A DNA stretch of 64,000 nt from positions 248,001 to 312,000 of the forward strand of contig NW_027478520.1 of the NCBI RefSeq assembly GCF_051014685.1, read 5' to 3'. The translations under genes were made by a program, and so were the position numbers. The stretch comes from Ptiloglossa arizonensis (lineage: Eukaryota > Arthropoda > Insecta > Hymenoptera > Colletidae). The notes below the pieces were generated by a model that was not told the origin of the DNA, did not search any database, and saw only the letters and a list, made by a program, of their open reading frames with translations. Positions 1-11,499 of this stretch are shown here, piece by piece (position 1 is the stretch's first letter; each line of letters opens with the position of its first letter).

Positions 1-1770
1 CTAGGCCATTCCAGTTATTGGTTTCGAGTATCAGACCAGCGAAAATTTTAATGGTTTCACAACCATTCCTTAACTTCAAACTCACATATCTCGCGAACGG
101 ATTGCCGAACTCGCGAAATTCCTGTTGCACGTGAAAGTAGAAACTCGCCCGATTACAACGGTATGTGTATTTTTCCCCTAGGCCTTTGTAGTTATTGGTT
201 TCGAGTATTAGACTTTCGAAAATTTTGATGGTTTCTCAAGCATTCCTTAACTTCAAACTCCCATATCTCGCGAACGGATTGACGAACTCGAGAAATTTCT
301 GTTGCATCTGAAAGTGGAAACTCGCCCGATTACAATGGTGTGTGTACTTTCCCCCTAGGCCATTCCAGTTATTGGTTTCGAGTATCAGACCAGCGAAAAT
401 TTTGATGGTTCCTCAACCATTCCTTAATTTCACACTTCCATATCTCGCGAACGGATTGACGAACTCGGGAAATTCCTGTTGCATCTGAAAGTAGAGACTC
501 GCCCGATTAGAATGGTGTGTGTACTTTTCCCCTAGGCCTTTGTAGTTATTGGTTTCGAGTATCAGACTTGCGAAAATTTTGATGGTTTCTCAACCATTCC
601 TTAACTTCAAACTCCCATTTCTCGCGAACGGGTTGACGAACTCGAGAAATTCCTGTTGCATCTGAAAGTAGAAACTCGCCCGATTACAAAGATATGTGTG
701 TTTTTCACCTAGGCCTTTGTAGTTACTGGTTTCGAGTATCAGACTTGCGAAAATTTTGACGGTTTCTCAACCATTCCTTAACTTCAAACTCCCATATCTC
801 GCGAACGGATTGACGAACTCCATTAATTCCTGTTGCATCTGAAAGTAGAAACTCGCCCGATTGCAAAGATATGTGTGTTTTTCACCTAGGCCTTTGTAGT
901 TATTGGTTTCGAGTATCAGACTTGCGAAAATTTTGATGGTTTCTGAACCATTCCTTATCTTCAAACTCCCATATCTCGCGAACGGATTGACGAACTCGAG
1001 AATTTCCTATTGCATGTGAAAGCAGAAACTAGCCCGATTACAACGGTATGTGTGTTTTTCCCCTGGGCCATTGTTGTTATTGGTTTCGTGTATGAGACTT
1101 GCGAAAATTTTGATGGTTTCTCAAGCATTCCTTAACTTCAAACTCCCATATCTCGGGAACGGATTGACGAACTCGAGAAATTTCTGTTGCATCTGAAAGT
1201 AGAAACTCGCCCGATTACAATGGTGTGTGTACTTGTCCCCTAGGCCATTCCAGTTATTGGTTTCGAGTATCAGACCAGCGAAAATTTTAATGGTTTCACA
1301 ACCATTCCTTAACTTCAAACTCACATATCTCGCGAACGGATTGCCGAACTCGCGAAATTCCTGTTGCACGTGAAAGTAGAAACTCGCCCGATTACAACGG
1401 TATGTGTATTTTTCCCCTAGGCCTTTGTAGTTATTGGTTTCGAGTATTAGACTTTCGAAAATTTTGATGGTTTCTCAAGCATTCCTTAACTTCAAACTCC
1501 CATATCTCGCGAACGGATTGACGAACTCGAGAAATTTCTGTTGCATCTGAAAGTGTAAACTCGCCCGATTACAATGGTGTGTGTACTTTCCCCCTAGGCC
1601 ATTCCAGTTATTGGTTTCGAGTATCAGACCAGCGAAAATTTTGATGGTTCCTCAACCATTCCTTAATTTCACACTTCCATATCTCGCGAACGGATTGACG
1701 AACTCGGGAAATTCCTGTTGCATCTGAAAGTAGAGACTCGCCCGATTAGAATGGTGTGTGTACTTTTCCC
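1..1770. repeat. Seven-monomer higher-order repeat in the 177-bp array
   Basis: Monomers at 1-531 recur nearly base for base at 1240-1770, an offset of 1239 bp or 7 x 177. Shared private variants include 'tcaaactcacatatc', 'gattgccgaactcgcg' and 'gcacgtgaaag'. After 1770 the second copy continues into a monomer type that followed two monomers later in the first copy (compare 886 with 1771), so the second unit appears to lack two monomers. This is the pattern expected from unequal exchange in register. Confidence 0.85.
51..66. other. Short dyad repeated once per 177-bp monomer
   Basis: Each monomer has a 6-bp inverted repeat, atggtt and aaccat, around a 4-nt loop (tcac here, tctc in many others). 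Some monomer types, for example at about 227, carry 'aagcat' on the right side and lose one pair. Short dyads are reported in several centromeric satellites lacking a CENP-B box. A role here is inference. Confidence 0.5.
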
Positions 1771-4700
1771 CTAGGCCTTTGTAGTTATTGGTTTCGAGTA
1801 TCAGACTTGCGAAAATTTTGATGGTTTCTCAACCATTCCTTATCTTCAAACTCCCATATCTCGCGAACGGATTGACGAACTCGAGAATTTCCTATTGCAT
1901 CTGAAAGCAGAAACTAGCCGGATTACAACGGTATGTGTGTGTTTCCCCTGGGCCATTGTTGTTATTGGTTTCGTGTATCAGACTTGCGAAAATTTTGATG
2001 GTTTCTCAAGCATTCCTTAACTTCAAGCTCCCATATCTCGCGAACGGATTGACGAACTCGAGAAATTTCTGTTGCATCTGAAAGTGGAAACTCGCCCGAT
2101 TACAATGGTGTGTGTACTTTTCCCCTAGGCCATTCCAGTTATAGGTTTCGAGTATCAGACCAGCGAAAATTTTGATGGTTTCACTACCATTCCTTAACTT
2201 CAAACTCCCATATCTCGCGAACGGATTGACGAACTTGGGAAATTCCTGTTGCATCTGAAAGTAGAAACTCGCCCGATTACAATGGTGTGTGTACTTTTCC
2301 CCTAGGCCATTCCAGTTATTGGTTTCTAGTATCAGACTTGCGAAAATTTTGATGGTTTCCCAACCATTCCTTTACTTCAAACTCCCATATCTCGCGAACG
2401 GATTGACGAACTCGAGAAATTCCTGTTGCATCTGAAAGTGGAAACTCGACCGGATACAACGGTATGTGTATTTTTGCCCTAGGCCACTCCAGTTATTGGT
2501 TTCGAGTATCAGACCAGCGAAAATTTGGTGGTTTCACAACCATTCCTTAACTTCAAACTCCCATTTCTCGCGAACGGATTGACGAACTCGAGAAATTCCT
2601 GTTGCATCTGAAAGTAGAAACTCGCCCGATTACAAAGATATCTGTGTTTTTCACCTAGGCCTTTGTAGTTATTGGTTTCGAGTATCAGACTAGCGAAAAT
2701 TTTGATGGTTTCTCAAGCATTCCTTAATTTCAAACTCCCATATCTCGGGAACGGATTGACGAACTCGAGAAATTTCTGTTGCATCTGAAAGTAGAAACTC
2801 GCCCGATTACAACGGTGTGTGTACTTTTCCCCTAGGCCATTCCAGTTATTGGTTTCGAGTATCAGACCAGCGAAAATTTTAATGGTTTCACAACCATTCC
2901 ATAACTTCAAACTCCCATATCTCGCGAACGGATTGACGAACTCCATTAATTCCTGTTGCATCTGAAAGTAGAAACTCGCCCGATTACAAAGATATGTGTG
3001 TTTTTCACCTAGGCCTTTGTAGTTATTGGTTTCGAGTATCAGACTTGCGAAAATTTTGATGGTTTCTCAACCATTCCTTATCTTCAAACTCCCATATCTC
3101 GCGAACGGATTGACGAACTCGAGAAATTTCTGTTGCATCTGAAAGTGGAAACTCGCCCGATTACAATGGTGTGTGTACTTTTCCCCTAGGCCATTCCAGT
3201 TATTGGTTTCGAGTATCAGACCAGCGAAAATATTGATGGTTTCACAACCATTCCTTAACTTCAAACTCCCATATCTCGCGAACGGATTGCCGAACTCGAG
3301 AAATTTCTGTTGCATCTGAAAGTAGAAACTCGCCCGATTACAATGGTGTGTGTACTTTTCCCCTAGGCCATTCCAGTTATTGGTTTCGAGTATCAGACCA
3401 GCGACAATTTTGATGGTTCCTCAACCATTCCTTAACTTCACACTTCCATATCTCGCGAACGGATTGACGAACTCGGGAAATTCCTGTTGCATCTGAAAGT
3501 AGAGACTCGCCCGATTAGAATGGTGTGTGTACTTTTCCCCTAGGCCATTCCAGTTATTCGTTTCTAGCATCAGAATTGCGAAAATTTCGATGGTTTCTCA
3601 ACCATTCCTTAACTTCAAACTCCCATATCTCGCGAACGGATTGACGAACTCGAGAAATTCCTGTTGCATCTGAAAGCAAAAACTCACCCGATTACAATGG
3701 TGTGTGTACTTTTCCCCTAGGTCATTCCAGTTATTGGTTTCGAGTATCAGACCAGCGAAAATTTTGATGGTTTCTCAAGCATTCCTTAACTTCAAACTCC
3801 CATATGTCGAGAACGGAATGACGATCTCGAGAAATTCCTATTGCATCTGAAAGTAGAAACCCGCCCAATTACAATGGTGTGTGTACTTTTCCCCTAGGCC
3901 ATTCCAATTATTCGTTTCTAGCATCAGAATTGCGAAAATCTTGATGGTTTTTCTCAACCATTCCTTAACTTCAAACTCCAATTCTCGTGAACGGATTGAC
4001 GAACTCGAGAAATTACTGTTGCATCTGAAAGTGGAAACTCGCCCGATTACAAAGGTATGTGTATTTTTTCCCTAGGCCTTTATAGTTATTGGTTTCGGGT
4101 ATCTGACTTGCGAAAATTTTGACAGTTTCTCAACCATTTCTTAACTTCAAACTCCCATTTCTCGCGAACGGATTGACGAACTCGAGAAATTCCTGTTGCA
4201 TCTGAAAGTAGAAACTCGCCCGATTACAAAGATATGTGTGTTTTTCACCTAGGCCTTTGTAGTTATTGGTTTCGAGTATCAGACCAGCGAAAATTTTGAT
4301 GGTTTCTCAACCATTCCTTAACTTCAAACTCCCATATCTCGCGAACGGATTGACGAACTCTAGAAATTCCTGTTGCATCTGAAAGTAGAAACTCGCCCGA
4401 TTACAATGGTGTGTGTACTTTTCCCCTAGACCATTCCAGTTATTGTTTTCGAGTATCAGACTTTCGAAAATTTTGATGGTTTCTCAACCATTCCGTAACT
4501 TCACAATCCATATCTCGCGAACGGATTGACGAACTCAAGAATTTCCTATTGCATCTGAAAGCAGAAACCCGCCCGATTACAACGGTATATGCATCTTTGC
4601 TCTAGGCCATAGGAGTTATTGGTTTCAAGTATCAGACTTGCGAAAATTTTGATGGTTTCTCAACCATTCCTTAACTTCAAACTCCCATATCTCGCGAACG

Positions 4701-5639
4701 GATTGACGAACTCGATTATTTCCTGTTGCATCTGAAAGCAGAAAGTCGACCGATTACAATGGTGTGTGTACTTTTCCCCTAGGCCATTCCAGTTATTCGT
4801 TTGTAGCATCAGAATTGCGAAAATTTGGATGGTTTCTCAACCATTCCTTAAATTCAAAGTCCCATATCTCGCGAACGGATAGACGAACTCGAGAAATTTC
4901 TGTTGCATCTGAAAGTGGAAACTCGCCCGATTACAACGGTATGTACGTTTTTCCCCTGGGCCATTGTAGTTATTGGTTCCGAGTATCAGACTTGCGAAAA
5001 TTTTGATGGTTTCTCAACATTTCCGTATCTTCAGACCCCCATATCTCGCGAACGGGATGACGAACTCGAGAAATTCCTCTTGTATCTGAAAGTAGAAACT
5101 CGCCCGATTACAATGGTGTGTGTACTTTTCCCCTAGACCATTCCAGTTATTGGTTTCGAGTATCAGACTTTCGAAAATTTTGATGGTTTCTCAACCATTC
5201 CGTAACTTCACACTCCATATCTCGCGAACGGATTGACGAACTCAAGAATTTCCTATTGCATCTGAAAGCAGAAACTCGCCCGATTACAACGGTATGTGCA
5301 TCTTTGCTCTAGGCCATAGGTGTTATTGGTTTCAAGTATCAGACTTGCGAAAATTTTGATGATTCCTCAACCATTCCTTAACTTCAAACTCCCATATCTC
5401 GTGAACGGATTGACGAACTCGTGAAATTACTGTTGCATCTGAAAGTGGAAACTCGCCCGATTACAAAGGTATGTGTATTTTTTCCCTAGGCCTTTATAGT
5501 TATTGGTTTCGGGTATCTGACTTGCGAAAATTTTGATAGTTTCTCAACCATTCCTTAACTTCAAACTCCCATTTCTCGCGAACGGATTGACGAACTCGAG
5601 AAATTCCTGTTGCATCTGAAAGTAGAAACTCGCCCGTTT

Positions 5640-7240
5640 ACAAAGGTATGTGTGTTTTTCACCTAGGCCTATGTAGTTATTGGTTTCGAGTATCTGACTT
5701 GCGAAAATTTTGATAGTTTGTCAAACATTCCTTAATTTCAAACTCCCATATCTCGCGAAAGGATTGACGAACTCGAGAAATTCCTGTTGCACCTGGAAGC
5801 AGACAATCGCCCGATTACAATGGTGTGTGTACTTTTCCCCTAGGTCATTCCAGTTATTGGTTTCGAGTATCAGACTTGCGAAAATTTTGATGGTTTCACA
5901 ACCATTCCTTAACATCAAACTCCCATATCTCGCGAACGGATTGACGAACTCGAGAAATTCCTGTTGCTTCTGAAAGTAGAAACTCGCCCGATTACAATGG
6001 TGTGTGTACTTTTCCCCTAGGCCATGCCAGTTATTGCTTTCGAGTATCAGACCAGCGAAAGTTTTGATGGTTTCTCAACCATTCCTTAACTTCAAACTCC
6101 CATATCTCGCGAACGGATTGACGAACTCGAGAAGTTCCTGCTGCATCTGAAAGTAGAAACTCGCCCGATTACAATGGTGTATGTACTTTTCCCCTAGGAC
6201 ATTCCAGTTATTGGTTTCGAGTATCAGACAAGCGAAAATTTTGATGGTTTCACAACCATTCCTTAACATCAAACTCCCATATCTCGCGAACGGATTGACG
6301 AACTCGAGAAATTCCTGTTGCATCTGAATGTAGAAACTCGCCCGATCACAATGGTGTGTGTACTTTTCCCCTAGGCCATTCCAGTTATTGGTTTCGAGTA
6401 TCAGACCAGCGAAAATTTTGATGGTTTCTCAACCATTCCTTAACTTCAAACTCCCATATCTCGCGAACGGATTGACGAACTCGAGAAATTCCTGTTGCAT
6501 CTGAATGTAGAAACTCGCCCGATTACAATGGTGTGTGTACTTTTCCCCTAGGCCATTCCAGTTATTGGTTTCGAGTATCAGACCAGCGAAAATTTTGATG
6601 GTTTCTCAACCATTCCTTAACTTCAAACTCCCATATCTCGCGAACGGATTGACGAACTCGAGAAATTCCTGTTGCATCTGAAAGTAGAAACTCGCCCGAT
6701 TACAAAGATATGTGTGTTTTTCACCTATGCCTTTGCAGTTATTGGTTTCGAGTATCAGACTGGCGAAAATTTTGATGGTTTCTCAACCATTCCTTAACTT
6801 CAAACTCCCATTTCTCGCGAACGGATTGACGAACTCGAGAAATTCCTGTTGCATCTGAAAGTAGAAACTCGCCCGTTTACAAAGGTATGTGTGTTTTTCA
6901 CCTAGGCCTATGTAGTTATTGGTTTCGAGTATCTGACTTGCGAAAATTTTGATAGTTTGTCAAACATTCCTTAATTTCAAACTCCCATATCTCGCGAAAG
7001 GATTGACGAACTCGAGGAATTCCTGTTGCACCTGGAAGCAGACAATCGCCCGATTACAATGGTGTGTGTACTTTTCCCCTAGGTCATTCCAGTTATTGGT
7101 TTCGAGTATCAGACTTGCGAAAATTTTGATAGTTTCTCAACCATTCCTTAACTTCAAACTCCCATTTCTCGCGAACGGATTGACGAACTCGAGAAATTCC
7201 TGTTGCTTCTGAAAGTAGAAACTCGCCCGATTACAAAGAT
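5640..7240. repeat. Second 1239-bp higher-order duplication
   Basis: The distinctive monomer with 'ctaggcctatgtag', 'gatagtttgtcaaac' and 'gcacctggaagcagac' occurs at about 5645-5880 and again at about 6884-7120, again 1239 bp (7 monomers) apart. The intervening monomers are not the same as those in the 1-1770 repeat. A seven-monomer period is therefore a recurrent property of the array and not a single event. Confidence 0.8.
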
Positions 7241-7699
7241 ATGTGTGTTTTTCACCTAGGCCATTCCAGTTATTGGTTTCGAGTATCAGACCAGCGAAAA
7301 TTTTGATGGTTTCTCAACCATTCTTTAACTTCACACTTCCATATCTCGCGAACGGATTGACGAACTCGAGAGTTTCCTATTGCATCTGAAAGCAGAAACT
7401 AGCCCGATTACAACGGTATGTGTGTTTTTCCCCTGGGCCATTGTTGTTATTGGTTTCGAGTATCAGACTTGCGAAGATTTTGATGGTTTCTCAACCTTTC
7501 CGTATCTTCAAACTCCCATATCTCACGAACGGGTTGACGAACTCCATTAATTCCTGTTGCATCTGAAAGTAGAATCTCGCCCGATTACAATGGTGTGTGT
7601 ACTTTCCCCTAGGCCATTCCAGTTATTGGTTTCGAGTATCAGACCAGTGAAAATTTTGATGGTTTCTCAACCATTCCTTAACATCAAACTCCCATATCT

Positions 7700-9200
7700 C
7701 GCGAACGGATTGACGAACTCGAGAAATTCCTGTTGCATCTGAAAGTGGAAACTCGACCGGTTACAACGGTATGTGTATTTTTCCCGTAGGCCTTTGTAGC
7801 TATTGGTTTCGAGTATCAGACTTGCGAAAATTTTGATGGTTTCACAACCATTCCTTAACTTCACACTTCCATATCTCGCGAACGAATTGACGAACTCGAG
7901 AATTTCCTATTGCATCTGAAAGCAGAAACTAGCCAGATTACAACGGTATGTGTGTTTTTCCCCTGGGCCATTGTTGTTATTGGTTTCGTGTATCAGACTT
8001 GCGAAAATTTTGATGGTTTCTCAAGCATTCCTTAACTTCAAACTCCCATATCTCGCGAACGGATTGACGAACTCGAGAAATTTCTGTTGCATCTGAAAGT
8101 AGAAACTCGCCCGATTACAATGGTGTGTGTACTTTTCCCCTGGGCCATTCCAGTTATTGGTTTCGAGTATCAGACCAGCGAAAATTTTGATGGTTTCACA
8201 GCCATTCCTTAACTTCAAACTCCCATATCTCGCGAACGGATTGCCGAACTCGAGAAATTCCTGTTGCATGTGAAATTAGAAACTCGCCCGATTACAACGG
8301 TATGTGTGTTTTTCCCCTGGGCCATTGTAGTTATTGGTTTCGAGTATCAGACTTGCGAAGATTTTGATGGTTTCTCAACCTTTCCGTATCTTCAAACTCC
8401 CATATCTCACGAACGGGTTGACGAACTCGAGAAATTCCTGTTGCATCTGAAAGTAGAAACTCGCCCGATTACAATGGTGTGTGTACTTTTCGCCTAGACC
8501 ATTCCAGTTATTGGTTTCGAGTATTAGACTTTCGAAAATTTTGATGGTTTCTCAAGCATTCCTTAACTTCAAACTCCCATATCTCGCGAACGGATTGACG
8601 AACTCGAGAAATTTCTGTTGCATCTGAAAGTAGAAACTCGCCCGATTACAATGGTGTGTGTACTTTTCCCCTAGGCCATTCCAGTTATTGGTTTCGAGTA
8701 TCAGACCAGCGAAAATTTTGATGGTTTCTCAACCATTCCTTAACATCTAACTCCCATATCTCGCGAACGGATTGACGAACTCGAGAAATTCCTGTTGCAT
8801 CTGAAAGTGGAAACTCGACCGGTTACAACGGTATGTGTATTTTTCCCGTAGGCCTTTGTAGTTATTGGTTTCGAGTATCAGACTTGCGAAAATTTTGATG
8901 GTTTCACAACCATTCCTTAACTTCACACTTCCATATCTCGCGAACGGATTGACGAACACGAGAATTTCCTATTGCATCTGAAAGTAGAAACTCGCCCGAT
9001 TACAATGGTGTGTGTACTTTTCGCCTAGACCATTCCAGTTATTGGTTTCGAGTATTAGACTTTCGAAAATTTTGATGGTTTCTCAAGCATTCCTTAACTT
9101 CAAACTCCCATATCTTGCGAACGGATTGACGAACTCGAGAAATTTCTGTTGCATCTGAAAGTAGAAACTCGCCCGATTACAATGGTGTGTGTACTCTTCC
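7700..9200. repeat. Six- and three-monomer duplications
   Basis: The rare 'ctcgaccggttacaacgg' with 'ttcccgtaggcc' occurs at 7755 and 8817, an offset of 1062 bp (6 monomers). The rare 'cgcctagacc' with 'gtattagactttcg' occurs at 8491 and 9022, an offset of 531 bp (3 monomers). All offsets are exact multiples of 177, showing exchange in register. Confidence 0.8.
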
Positions 9201-9757
9201 CCTAGGCCACTCCAGTTATTGTTATCGAATATCAGACTTGCGAAAATTTTGATGGTTTCTCAACCATCTCTTAACTCCCAACTCCGACATTTCGCGAACG
9301 GATTGACGAATCCGAATAATTTCTGTTGCATCTGAAAGTAGAAACTCTGCCAATTACAACGGTATGTTTATTTTGCCCCTAGGCCATTGTAGTTATTGGT
9401 TTCGAGTATCAGACTTGCGAAAATTTTGATGGTTTCTCAACCATTCCTTAACTTCAAACTCCCATATCTCGCGAACGGGTTGACGATCTCGAGAAATTCC
9501 TGTTGCATGTGAAAGTAGAAGCTCGCCCGATTACAACGGTAGGTGTATTTTTCCCCTAGGCCTTTGTAGTTATTGGTTTCGAGTATCAGACTTTCGAAAA
9601 TTTTGATGGTTCCTCAAGCATTCCTTAACTTCAAACTCCCATATCTCGCGAACGGATTGACGAACTCGAGAAATTCCTGTTGCATCTGAAAGTAGAAACT
9701 CGCCCGATTACAATGGTGTGTGTACTTTTCCCCTAGGCCATTCCAGTTATTGGTTTC

Positions 9758-9824
9758 ATTAACGTCTTCACGCTCTCACACGCCTTACAAAAATCTTGTT
9801 TTCTACTTGTTCTCACATCTTAAA
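9758..9824. other. Junction between 177-bp satellite and inverted-repeat module
   Basis: The last monomer breaks off after 25 bp ('ggtttc' ending at 9757). The 67 bp that follow match neither satellite nor the inverted arm, and I see no gene or motif in them. No obvious target-site duplication links this edge to the other side of the module. Confidence 0.6.
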
Positions 9825-10018
9825 TAATTATTCTAAGTTCGCAGCCAATTAGCTCGGCGTTACTCGTGGTAAGTGATACTTCGTCGCGAGTAATACCGAT
9901 TATCTGGTCTCACCACGTGGAGGTTGCTGCGAGCGGAGACCCGGAGAGAGATAGATGGAATCAAAGTTCCATCGATCTCCCTCGACACGCGATACAAACG
10001 ACGATACTAAACCAAAGA

Positions 10019-10990
10019 GATGGAAAGAGTCAATTTTCCTTCGATCTCCTTGTTTAGTTCTGCCAAGCAATTACATTATGGAAAAATTAGGCAAAATTGG
10101 GAAAGACGCGACACGAACCGTGCAGTTGGTCCTACTAGGTATATCCCGTTTCCCCTCCGTGGTTCCGATTCCAGAGGAAACGGACGACGCCTACCACTCC
10201 CCTAGAGGAGTGCCCCGTTTCTCCATCTTTACGACGAGAGGGTCTTGTTTTGGAGACTTTCGCAGGGACCGGCAAAAATGCCTGCTCCTGTGGTCGCAAC
10301 ATGCCCCCTCTGGAAGCGGACACACCGGAAGAGACGGCGATAGACCGTTCGGACTACTTACACGGCCGGCCACTTGCTTGTACAAGAAGCAGTGGTGACC
10401 GGACCGAGGAACGAGGAAGCGAGCAAATTTAAGCTAAAGATTGGGTAATTGCTTGGCAGATCACAGCCTTAAAACTAACTTATTCTAACTGCAGAGATGG
10501 ACGGAATCAATGTTCCTTTGATCTCCTCGTTTAAGTCTGCCGAGCAATTACATAATGGAAAAATTAGGCGAAATTGGGAAATACGCGACACGAACCGTGG
10601 AGTTGCTCCTACTAGGTCGGTCCCGTTTCCCCTCAGTGGGCCCGATTAAAGAGGAAATGCACGACGCCGTCCACTCATATAGAGTGCCCCGTTTCTCCCA
10701 ACTCCGCGTCAGGAACCACGCAAAGCGTGGACCTGACTCACGGAGGATGACAAAGAGAGGGTCTTGTGTCACAAGGACTTCCGCAGGGACCGGTGCGAAC
10801 ACCTGCCCCTGTGTTCGCAGCATATTCTCTCTCAAAGCGGACGCACCAGAAGAGACAGCGATCGAGCGTTCGGTCCACCTCCACGGCCGGTCACTTGCTT
10901 ATGCAACAAGCAGAGGTGGCCGGACTGAGATACGAGCAAGCGAGCAAAAAGAAGTTAAAGATTGGATAATTGCTCGGCAGATTACAGATA
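10019..10990. repeat. Tandem duplication inside the left arm (~477-bp unit)
   Basis: 'gatggaaagagtcaatttt' at 10019 and 'gatggacggaatcaatgtt' at 10496 begin two diverged copies that both continue through 'aaaaattaggc', 'cgacacgaaccgtg', 'cctactaggt' and 'cggccggc/tcacttgct'. The first copy lacks about 50 bp containing a hairpin and has several indels relative to the second. Copy two is closer to the single copy in the right arm. The open frames in the three copies (147, 149 and 178 codons) shift frame relative to one another after roughly 70 shared residues, so I do not call them coding. Confidence 0.8.
10708..10737 (+). other. Hairpin in left-arm copy two
   Basis: A perfect 6-bp stem ccacgc/gcgtgg closes an AAA loop. 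Beyond a small AA/A internal loop, gtcagg pairs with cctgac, giving 12 bp in total. The same hairpin is in the right arm at 17855-17884 but absent from left-arm copy one, where about 50 bp are missing. Confidence 0.6.
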
Positions 10991-11070
10991 CTCGTACATG
11001 GTAACCTTAAAACTAACTTAGTCTATACTTAGAATTAACAGTCCCGCGGAGGATGCAATACATCAGTCCT

Positions 11071-11096
11071 CTTCGTTCTTCGTTCTTCGTTTTCCG
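11071..11096 (-). repeat. Heptamer microsatellite (gaagaac)n, short allele
   Basis: About three units of cgttctt on the plus strand, followed by ttttccg. It lies at the same place as the longer run at 17479-17525 in the right arm. The difference in unit number shows that the arms have evolved separately since they arose. Confidence 0.8.
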
Positions 11097-11293
11097 ATAC
11101 ATCTAAGAGAATGTATCTAAGAGAAACCTAAGAGAAACCTAAAGTCATGGCATAATAGAAAATAGAAATGAATTTGGTTAGTGGAAAAAAATAAACATGT
11201 CAAAACAAGTAGAAATTAAAATCAGAGTACAAATGAAATGAATTAGACAAAGAAACAGTTAGAAAAAAAAAGAAAGGATTGAGAGAGTGGTCG

Positions 11294-11330
11294 CCAGTAC
11301 TGACCACCGCTTACCGGCGGCCAGTACCGG
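11294..11330 (-). other. Conserved 15-bp-stem hairpin, left arm
   Basis: On the minus strand ccggtactggccgcc and ggtggtcagtactgg form 15 consecutive pairs, three of them G-T, around a 7-nt loop (ggtaagc). The equivalent in the right arm has an identical stem and one loop change (ggtaggc). It lies about 75-110 nt downstream of the predicted start of transcription, where it would be in the RNA. Confidence 0.6.
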
Positions 11331-11432
11331 TTACCATGGTGAGGGGTCCCCCTTCCATAAACCTAAAACGAAGAGATGCGTCCACCTCGGAGGCTTCGGG
11401 AACAATGAAATTTTAAACAACCGGGGGCTCCT

Positions 11433-11438
11433 TATATA
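11433..11438 (-). promoter_or_regulatory. Putative TATA-box promoter firing leftward
   Basis: On the minus strand the sequence is ggg tatataagg agccccc. A good TATA box sits between a G run and a C run in the middle of AT-rich sequence, and the same arrangement occurs in the opposite arm. A start site would be expected near 11402-11408, with the transcript running left through the arm toward the 177-bp array. TATA motifs arise by chance in AT-rich DNA; conservation together with the G/C frame raises my confidence only moderately. Confidence 0.45.
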
Positions 11439-11463
11439 CCCTCCCCAAGGTGACTTACCGTTT

Positions 11464-11488
11464 CTTCCATTGTCTTTGTTCGATCTAA
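11464..11488 (-). other. 25-bp junction motif, copy 1
   Basis: The minus strand reads ttagatcgaacaaa then gacaatggaag. It marks where the AT-rich repeat unit ends and the promoter arm begins. The same motif sits at three other module borders (13575, 14798, 17045). Confidence 0.7.
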
Positions 11489-11499
11489 TCGAAATCTTC

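Larger units (their letters stand above)
1..9757. repeat. 177-bp satellite array, ~55 monomers
   Basis: Head-to-tail tandem repeat. The landmark ctaggcc recurs at 1, 178, 355, 532 and onward to 9733, a period of 177 bp. 9732 bp separate the first and last landmarks, 3 bp less than 55 exact periods, so indels are rare. Monomers differ mainly by substitutions and fall into types such as 'ggccattccag' versus 'ggcctttgtag' after the landmark, and 'gaccagcg' versus 'gacttgcg' further on. Nucleosome-length monomers are typical of centromeric or pericentromeric satellites; function here is inferred only from that. All copies share one orientation. The array already runs at base 1, so its left end lies outside the window. 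On the right it stops inside a monomer. Confidence 0.97.
9825..11498 (-). repeat. Left arm of the inverted repeat
   Basis: Read on the minus strand from about 11498 the order is: junction motif, TATA box, G/C-rich hairpin, pyrimidine-rich tract, 'ctaagagaaac'-type sequence, heptamer microsatellite, then a segment present twice (10496-10990 and 10019-10470). The right arm has that segment once, which explains most of the length difference between arms. Homology to the right arm ends outward near 9825 ('attctaag' before 'tcgcagcc'). Confidence 0.88.

Noticed and set aside
767..964. Small minus-strand proteins of 65-82 residues in the 177-bp array
   Set aside because: They repeat with the monomer, start and stop wherever single substitutions fall, and have no promoter or start context.
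1..9757. CRISPR array
   Set aside because: The repeats are continuous 177-bp monomers with no short repeat and unique spacer alternation.
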